Shown one piece after another: positions 57,375 through 64,000 of a stretch of DNA of 64,000 bases (its first letter is position 1; the number at the start of each line of letters is the position of its first letter). The notes beneath the pieces were generated by a model that did no database searches, was not told the DNA's origin, and worked only from the letters and a program-made list of their open reading frames with translations. Origin of the DNA: Thecaphora thlaspeos (Eukaryota > Basidiomycota > Ustilaginomycetes > Urocystidales > Glomosporiaceae); assembly GCA_900291925.1 (NCBI GenBank), contig UWYS01000008.1, positions 372,001 to 436,000 of the forward strand, written 5' to 3'. Position numbers and translations under genes: made by a program.

Positions 57375-57765
57375 TTTGTTATGACCCGAACCACGGGTGA
57401 CGCGTGCTAGATCCCGATTAGTTAGCTCGGAGGACCGATTGGAAATTTTGACTCGGGCCACGGGCGACGCATAACGCAATGTGGCCCGGAGTGTTGACTC
57501 GCGCGAGACGCGTCCGGACGATGGATACGACCACCCGAGCAGACCCTCGATAAACGGCCATACGTGACGAGTGACGCACCCGATCTACCTGACTGACCCG
57601 GGCCATGGGTTTCGCGCGAGGCGCCCGATCGGATGATCTGACACAGGCCACGAAGGTTGCAGCCGATCGGATTTTAGAATTAGGCACGATGCACCCGATC
57701 GGCTGTATTGACCCGGGGCCAGGAGTGACGCCTGTCCAACGCCGATTGAAGCTGTCGAATCGGGT
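57375..57765. repeat. Diverged tandem array (TGACYCGGGCCACGGGTGACGC-like units)
   Basis: At least six imperfect units of about 50-65 bp. Each has a TGAC(C/T)CG start, a GGCCA(C/T)G core and often a CCCGATCGG end. One unit contains ACTCGCGCGAGACGCG (57497), which is also found at 45947. No frame or terminal structure is visible. Confidence 0.65.
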
Positions 57766-59220
57766 TGTTTGATGACCGCATCTGTCATGATGACATACGT
57801 AAAAGCTATGCCCATACCGGTGAGCTGCAGGGTGATGGATGGTGGTGGGCGGCGCTGCTGCAATTGCTTCCCCACATCCGTCACCGTGGCTGCGAGCAGG
57901 CAGAACAGCGCGGGTAGAGGGCGACGTCGCCATGCACGCCATTGTGGTGGGCCAGGTTGTACGTAGGTAGGACAGATCTTGGGCTGGGTCAGCGCAGAGT
58001 GCTTGCGGGCGTCGAAGCGTCACGCAAAAAAAGATGTGTGGCGAGAGTTGGTGCGAACGTAGAATCTCGGAAGGCGGATCCTGGCTTGCGCAAGGCGCTC
58101 GCCCGTCAGGGTCTGTGCAGTTGCGGCTATGGTCCTTGATTATGGATGATTAATCGCGGCTGGCATGCAGCGAGGCCGTAGGCGCGACCGCCTGCTGAGC
58201 CGCGGGCGAGGCGAGGGCCGGATGCGCGCGCAGTGGAATTCAGCAGTTCCGGGCAGGCTTTCGCAAGCACGAAGGGCCTCGAGCACACCCAAGCCTTCTC
58301 GTTGAAAGCGTGTTTGAAAGCCTGTGTGTAGCGTCCCACACTTCTCTCGCTCTCGCTCTGCCGTCTCGGTCTCGGCGTCACACTTGACTCTCTTTCCACG
58401 CATCGCTGTCGGCCCTCAGCGTCTTTGTCTCTGGCGCCACCGACGCTGACACCAGCAGCCTGGCGGCTCATCCTTCCCCGCGCACCAGAGCCGCCTTGGG
58501 CGTCGGCGTGCTTCCGGCCGGCGCGGCCACCGTCGGCGCGGCGAGCTGCGAGCTTCGCCAGACTTTGGGTTTTGGCATCACGCATGTTGGAGCTTGGAGG
58601 CTTTGGTGCATGGAGCGACGAAATTCGGTTTCCGGATCATGGGCCGAGCCGGAGTTGCAAGGTCTCTTGTCTGACTCCTGGCGTGCTGCGTGGTCTCCGC
58701 TACGCCTTGGGCTGCGCTCGCCTCGGCTGGCCCGCGGTTCTCACGAGGCGCACGCCAACGGCCAAAGATACAGTACAGTACATACTCGGCCTGGTGATGC
58801 GGCTCGCTGACCGTGGCCCTCTGAGCTGCGTACGCTAGAGTCGTGCTAAGTACACGGCCAAACTGCGGAAGTCGCCCGACGGCAGTCAACCGACGCTACA
58901 GCTTGAGTACTCTAGCCAGGGGCTGCTGGAGCAGCAGGAGGAGACGGTGGGGCAAATTAGGTGGGAGTTGGTGGCGGCGCTGGCCCAGCGAAGCGGGTTC
59001 TGTATCCGCGCCCGCCCGAGCGAGTCGCTCTCGCTCGCTATATAGGCTCCCTCTCCCTTCCCGATGCCCTTCGCCGCATCGCGTTCCTCCATCCATTCAC
59101 ATACCCTCGCACACGCATCGACGCCGCTCCTCAATCTCTGCTTCTGCATTTACCCTAGAATATAGACGATCCCTCCCTCCTACGTCCGATCAACTACCCA
59201 CCTTCAGACCCCGTGACAAT

Positions 59221-60787
59221 ATGGGCTCCATCCCGACGTACGACGATTCCGACATCCTCGATGTTCTCATCGTGGGAGCCGGCATCTCTGGCATCAACGT
59301 CGCCTATCGCCTCAAGGACGAGTGCCCCGACAAGAAGTTTATGCTTGTCGAGAACAGGGACACGCTCGGCGGAACCTGGGACCTCTTCAAGTACCCCGGC
59401 ATCAGGTGAGTGGGTGGCGTGCGCAGATGCGTCGCCAGCCGTATGACGGGAATTCGCAAGCTGACTCTCGCTTTCCCCACCCGTCCATCCACCATCACGC
59501 CCGCACAGATCCGACTCGGACCTACACACTTTCGGCTACGCCTTCAAGGCGTGGGAGGGTGCCGACATCGCCTCGGGCGAGTCGATCAAGGCTTACCTCA
59601 AGCAGGTTTCTGACGAGAACGGCATCACCGAGCGCACACGCTACCGCACAAAGGTCACCAAGGCCAACTTTTCCACCGAGGAGCGCTGCTGGACCGTCGA
59701 GCTCGAGTCGCAGGGCCAGACGACGTACGCCCGTTCCCGCTTCCTCTTCCTCGCGACGGGCTACTACGACTATAACCAGGCCCTCAAGGCCGACATCCCC
59801 GGCATCAGCAACTTCGATGGCAAGGTCGTCCACCCGCAGTTCTGGGACCTCACCGAGCAAGACTACACCGGCAAGCGCGTCGTCGTCATCGGCAGCGGCG
59901 CCACCGCCATCACGCTCCTCCCTTCGATGGCCGACAAGACGACCGACATTACCATGCTCCAGCGCTCGCCCTCGTACATTGTCTCGCTCGACAAGTTTGA
60001 CCCGATCGCAAAGTGGATTCGCCGCCTGCTCCCCGCCACTCTGGCCGCAAAGATCATCCGCCAGAAGAACATTGCCCGGATCTACGCGAGCTACCACGTC
60101 TTCCGCACCTTCCCCGGCGTCGCCAAACGCGTCCTTGGCTTCATGACAAAGAGCCAGCTCCCCAAGAGCGTCCCGCTCGACCCGCACTTTAAGCCGAACT
60201 ACAACCCTTGGGACCAGCGCCTCTGTATTTGCCCCGACGGCGACTTCTACGAGTCGCTGCGCTCGGGCAAGGCGCACATTGTCACGGGTCACATTGCCGA
60301 GGTCAAGAAGGACGAGATCGTCCTCAAGGACGGCCAGCGCCTGCCCGCCGACATCATCGTCACCGCGACCGGCCTGAGGCTCCAGATCGGCGGCAACGTC
60401 CACATGGAGGTCGACGACAAGGCGGTCGCGGCGTCGGACCGCTACGTCTGGAAGGGCGCGATGCTCGAGGGCGTCCCCAACATGGCCCTCTCGATCGGCT
60501 ACACAAACGCCAGCTGGACGCTGGGCAGCGACTGTACCGCCATGTACCTGTGCCGCCTGCTTAAGCACCTCGACACGCACCACCGCACCCTTGTCGTTCC
60601 GGAGTCCAAGCAGCGCGACAAGCTCACGCAGGGACCCCTGCTCAACCTCAACTCGACCTACGTTGTCAAGGCGTCCGAAGACCTGCCCAAGGCCGCGACG
60701 GCCGGGCCCTTTAGGATGAGGACAAACTACTGGTACGACCTGCTCGATGCCAAGTACGGCAGCTACAGCGAGCTCAAGTTCAAGTGA
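59221..60787 (+). CDS. Flavin-containing monooxygenase of the Baeyer-Villiger type
   Basis: FAD- and NADPH-dependent oxygenase that inserts one oxygen atom next to a ketone or oxidises a hetero-atom. Exons 59221-59405 and 59509-60787 give 487 residues. The FAD fingerprint is GAGISG (19-24). [12 protein letters not shown] motif follows. The Baeyer-Villiger fingerprint FxGxxxHxxxWD is seen as [12 protein letters not shown] at 164-175. A second Rossmann site is GSGATA at about 190, and the late motif is ATGLRLQ. The split Arg codon before [10 protein letters not shown] restores the family block. No signal peptide is seen. Its stop faces that of an MFS transporter 423 bp away. The substrate cannot be read from sequence; steroid-, ketone- and secondary-metabolite oxidases all share these motifs. 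Confidence 0.93.
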
Positions 60788-61155
60788 GGCGCCCCATGCA
60801 CCCTCGCATCTTTCCGGCACCCTGCTCTGTCTCTCCCATGCCCCTGCTTGTCCCTTGCCTCCCCGTGTACTATACTTGAAAGCTTGCCCCAGTGTCCATC
60901 CTGGCATGCTCCGACCGCTCATTCTAATGTTGATGTCCCCTACTACTCAATCGTCCCGTTGCACCGCTAGTGTTTCACACCCAGAAGCGAATAGAGTCAT
61001 GAGTGCCGAGATGATGATGGCTATTCATGAGAAGCGGTATGCTGAGGGCTCGGTCGTACGCACGTACGTGAGGCTGGGATGAAGGATGAGAAGGAGACCT
61101 AGTGCCTGGGGTCTCTCGAGGACAAATAATACATAGAGGCGAGAAAGGCGAGAGG

Positions 61156-61191
<36 letters not shown>

Positions 61192-61210
61192 CAATAGGGC
61201 CCCGTGTCTA
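60788..61210. other. Intergenic, convergent 3' ends, with (GA)n
   Basis: Contains the two 3' UTRs and a GA microsatellite at about 61159-61189; no gene is seen. Confidence 0.5.
61159..61189. repeat. (GA)n microsatellite
   Basis: About fifteen GA dinucleotides, 20 bp after the stop codon of the MFS gene. Confidence 0.9.
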
Positions 61211-62793
61211 CTACTGCATCGGCATACCCTGCCACCTCCTGAGCTTTTCTCCGTAGAGGATGAGACCAAAGGCCGTTGCGAAGCCGATGACGACGGTGAC
61301 TAGGGCCTGTACGATGTAAGACTGCTCGAAGTTGGGGATGGCCCATTCGGGGATGAAGAAGGGGGCGGCGAAAGCTAGACAAGCACTTGACAAAGTTGGA
61401 GGGCGATGCCGTGGACGGATTGGGAGGTGTAGGTATCGCAGATGTAGGTCTGGACGATGCTTCCGAGCGCGGAATTGGCAAAGTAGTAGATGCCGAAACC
61501 ACCGACCACCTCGACGGGCCAGGAGAGGTGGTGGTGGAATCCAAGACCGAACAACAGCAGACCCACGACGAGGATAGGCCACTGCGGTAGCGTCGCCCAG
61601 ATGCGGTATTCGGGCTTGCGAATCGATAGAGAGCCATCGACGACCGACGTGCCCGATTCCATCTCGGAGCTAGATACGAGTCCGGCGCGACGTTGGAAGA
61701 AGGAGACCGTCGTATCGGCAATGTAGCCGCCGGCGAACTTGCCACCGACCGAACCGACGGCGGCCGCGAGGAAGGCAGCTCCGACGGCGACGTTGGAGAA
61801 GTTGTAGGGCGCTTCTGGGAGCACCTGCGGAGCGACGACGGTGAAGCCGACCGACCACATAAAGACGACGGCGTACGTGATCGAAGGGACGAGCATGACA
61901 ATGTAGCGAGCCATGAGCAGCGGTTCGATGATCTCGCAAAGGAAGCGACCAGGTTGCTGCCAAGGGTACCATGCCGCTCCGATGCGGCCGTACGAAGACG
62001 AGCTCGGCGGCAACGACGAAGAGAGCGGGGGCGTGGGCGAAGCATCGTGCGTCTCGCTGTCGACGGGGTACTCCTTCTCCTCGTCGAGCTGCTGCTGCTG
62101 GCGTTTCCGCGAGTGACCAACGCTGCTGTTCTGCGCCGTCGCCGGTTGAGACGTCATGACCGCCTCATCGGTGGGGCTGTAGAGCGTCTCTGGCACAAAG
62201 ACCAGCAGCATCAGCAGCACCACACCCGCCAGGATGATGGTAAAGTAGTAGATCCACTTCCACGTCGTCACCGTCAGAAAGGCCGATCCGACGATGGGCG
62301 CCGAGACGGGTCCGATGATGACGAGCAACGTCCAAAAGGCGATGACCGTGCCCCTGCGTTCCGGAGTGAAGGTCTCCGAGATGACGGTGGCCGGGATCGT
62401 CTGCGAGCCGGACGCGCAGAACCCGGCAAAGAATCGCGCCACAAAGAAGCTGCCGAAGCTCTGACTAAACGAGATCCAGAAGGTGCAAGCGAAGAAGAGC
62501 GTCCAGGAGAAGAGCATCGTCGGACGGCGTCCCAGCGAGCCCGCCAGAGGGTTCCAGAAGAGCGGTCCCGTACCGAGCCCGAGGATCATGATGCCGATCG
62601 CGTTGGCCACCTGCGCGGTCGTGCTGCCGAGCGATTCCGCCACCTCCGGGAACACCGTCAGATGGGCGGCCGCCGTGTAGTTGCCAACCCACGCGGCGAG
62701 CGAGAGCGAGAGCAGCAGCAGCAGCTTCTTAATCGTCGAGAAGTTGAGCGGATGCGCCGGGTCCGGATGGTAGACGGTCGTGGTGCTCACCAT
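61211..62793 (-). CDS. MFS transporter, DHA1-like
   Basis: Twelve-helix proton-driven exporter related to fungal multidrug or metabolite transporters. Minus-strand exons 62793-61387 and 61321-61211 give 505 residues. The start is MVSTTTVYHPDPAHPLNFST. Helix one follows at KLLLLLSLSLAAWVGNYTAA, with motif-A-like PLAGSLGRRPTMLFSW, PERRGTVIAFWTLLVIIGPV and PETLYSPT before a polar central loop with a Gln run. The end rests on a 65-nt intron with a weak donor (GTGCTT) that joins ALQLCQ to SYIVQALVTVVIGFATAFGL in frame. Without it the frame stops at 61375 and loses the last helix. It converges with the monooxygenase gene, so the two may serve one pathway or detoxification step (inference). Confidence 0.85.
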
Positions 62794-64000
62794 GGTGGGT
62801 GGGCCTGTGGGGGGCAGGTGGGTCGGACTTCCCGAATGCTATACGAGCGGCGAATGGACGGCTGTAATGAGGTAGGTGGGTGGGTGCGTATGCGGACGGC
62901 TTCCTTGCTTGGGGGTTCAAAATGTCGAGGTAGGCAAGGACACACAGATGAAGGGGGCGCGGAAGCGGGAGCGGGAGCAGGAGCGGGGCATAGGATGGCC
63001 AGGCTTCAGAGTGCGGACGAGGACAGTTGTGGTGATGATGGTGGGAAGACAAAGAGAGGTAGAGAGGCAGAGAGGGACAGACACTCTCCCTCTACCTTAT
63101 ATGTACCTCGACGTCTCTCACAACCACCCACAACCGCCATGCATGGTTTGGTGGGGCTCCACGCCAGCGACGCAAAGACCTGCATTCTCTTGCCCACCTC
63201 GTTGCTCGTCTCGGAGATACAGAAGTGGTATACCTTAGCTACAGTACAGTACTGTAAGTACACGCGGCGCACAAAGTTTGGGCGAGGAGCGCTCCGGGCC
63301 TTGTATGGTGAGGACGGCGCCTTGGTGGCAGTGCGGTGCTGACGGCAGAGCGACAGAGGAGTATCGCCCCCACTTCGCCAAGGCGACGAGGGCATTGCCT
63401 CCGCTCGTCGATGCGTGTCTGCTTCCCTTCTGTTGGAACGTCAAGCCTACTTACATAGCTACCTCGCAGCTACTCTTGTCGACTCGCGTCACTTTTGCAT
63501 AGCAGGAAATCCAGGCTTAGTTAGTTATCCCTCTTGATCCAAAGCCGGGTTACTGCACTCGTCGGCCAACTGTCTCTCGAGCTTGTACAGTACGGTACCT
63601 GGCATCGACGACGACTTACGTACGACGAAGAAAGGCGAGTGGGGCAAACAACATGCGGGGAAGTCCTGACGAGAGTATGTATGGCAGCACAACCTCCCTC
63701 TGCCGGGGTCCGGCCACGAGGACGAGGTGGGGGAAGTCACGGTACGAAGTCTGGGACCGAGACGAGGGAGAGGTGCGGAAGCCGTCGACCGTCTTTGCTC
63801 GGCGCTGCACTGGAGCGAGTGGGCGGATGCTTTGCAGCGCACCGTTGGTCCCTCTCTGCGCTCTGCGCCGTGAGGGAAGTTTACAGGGTCATGGTCGACC
63901 GTCATTTCCGGTGTTCTCATTGGCTCCTCAAACGTGTCGATATGTACGTCGCCTCTGCGATGTAAGCAGGGGCAGGCTGCTTCGGTCTGCGTGGTCGTAA
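62794..64000. other. Upstream region of the MFS gene and right edge of the window
   Basis: The MFS promoter should lie at the left of this interval. A 12-bp perfect palindrome (TACAGTACTGTA, 63245-63256) is present. I see no coding frame that I can support up to the window end. Confidence 0.45.

Larger units (their letters stand above)
55821..59220. other. Gene-poor interval of 3.4 kb
   Basis: Upstream of both the MFS gene and the monooxygenase gene. I find no coding frame with family similarity. It contains the four 11-bp CCAAT repeats and a diverged repeat array (both listed), and AT-richer patches near 56.5-56.6 kb. It might hold remains of mobile DNA, but no transposase, reverse transcriptase or terminal repeats are visible. 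Confidence 0.5.

Noticed and set aside
63245..63256. Palindrome TACAGTACTGTA as an operator
   Set aside because: It is perfect but short, and similar TACAGTAC strings occur elsewhere (for example near 58775 and 63587), so chance or simple repetition explains it as well.

Overview
This is a 64 kb piece of nuclear DNA from a filamentous or yeast-like basidiomycete. Ustilaginomycotina (smut relatives) is the best guess, by inference from codon use, protein similarity and gene style. The DNA is GC-rich. Genes are close together on both strands, and most are split by short introns of about 60-170 nt that begin GTGAGT or GTAAGT/GTACGT and end CAG or TAG. There is no rRNA, no convincing tRNA, no intact transposon and no CRISPR. 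Gene models were built by hand: splice sites were accepted when they restored both the reading frame and a family motif.

Left part (1-26.9 kb): the 3' end of a membrane protein gene; mitochondrial ribosomal protein uS19m; dihydrolipoamide dehydrogenase (E3); a GH35 beta-galactosidase locus that is a probable pseudogene; the Sm-like protein LSM7; the stress MAP kinase HOG1; the endocytic F-BAR/mu-homology adaptor SYP1; a 1,020-residue disordered protein; translation factor eIF2 gamma; and the Golgi membrane protein SFT2.

Middle part (27-46 kb): ATP synthase subunit h and the ATPase inhibitor IF1 lie head-to-head. Next come a Upf1/IGHMBP2-type helicase, a phosphatidylserine decarboxylase, an NHP6-type HMG protein, a tricarboxylate-type mitochondrial carrier that lacks most of its third repeat, SRP9, a RING-CH membrane ubiquitin ligase and ALKBH6. 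A perfect 160-bp inverted repeat (34186-34345 and 40577-40736) brackets the decarboxylase, HMG and carrier genes.

Right part (46-64 kb): the COPII cargo receptor ERV41, the replication factor MCM10, a NIF3-family protein, a DHA1-type MFS exporter, a 3.4 kb gene-poor interval with degraded repeats, then a Baeyer-Villiger-type flavin monooxygenase convergent with a second MFS transporter.

Most of the window is housekeeping. The unusual points are the recently broken GH35 gene, the carrier whose last repeat is replaced by a CG/GA microsatellite, the perfect inverted repeat, two diverged repeat arrays that share a motif, and an accessory-looking oxidase/transporter end. I found no clear new multi-gene system.
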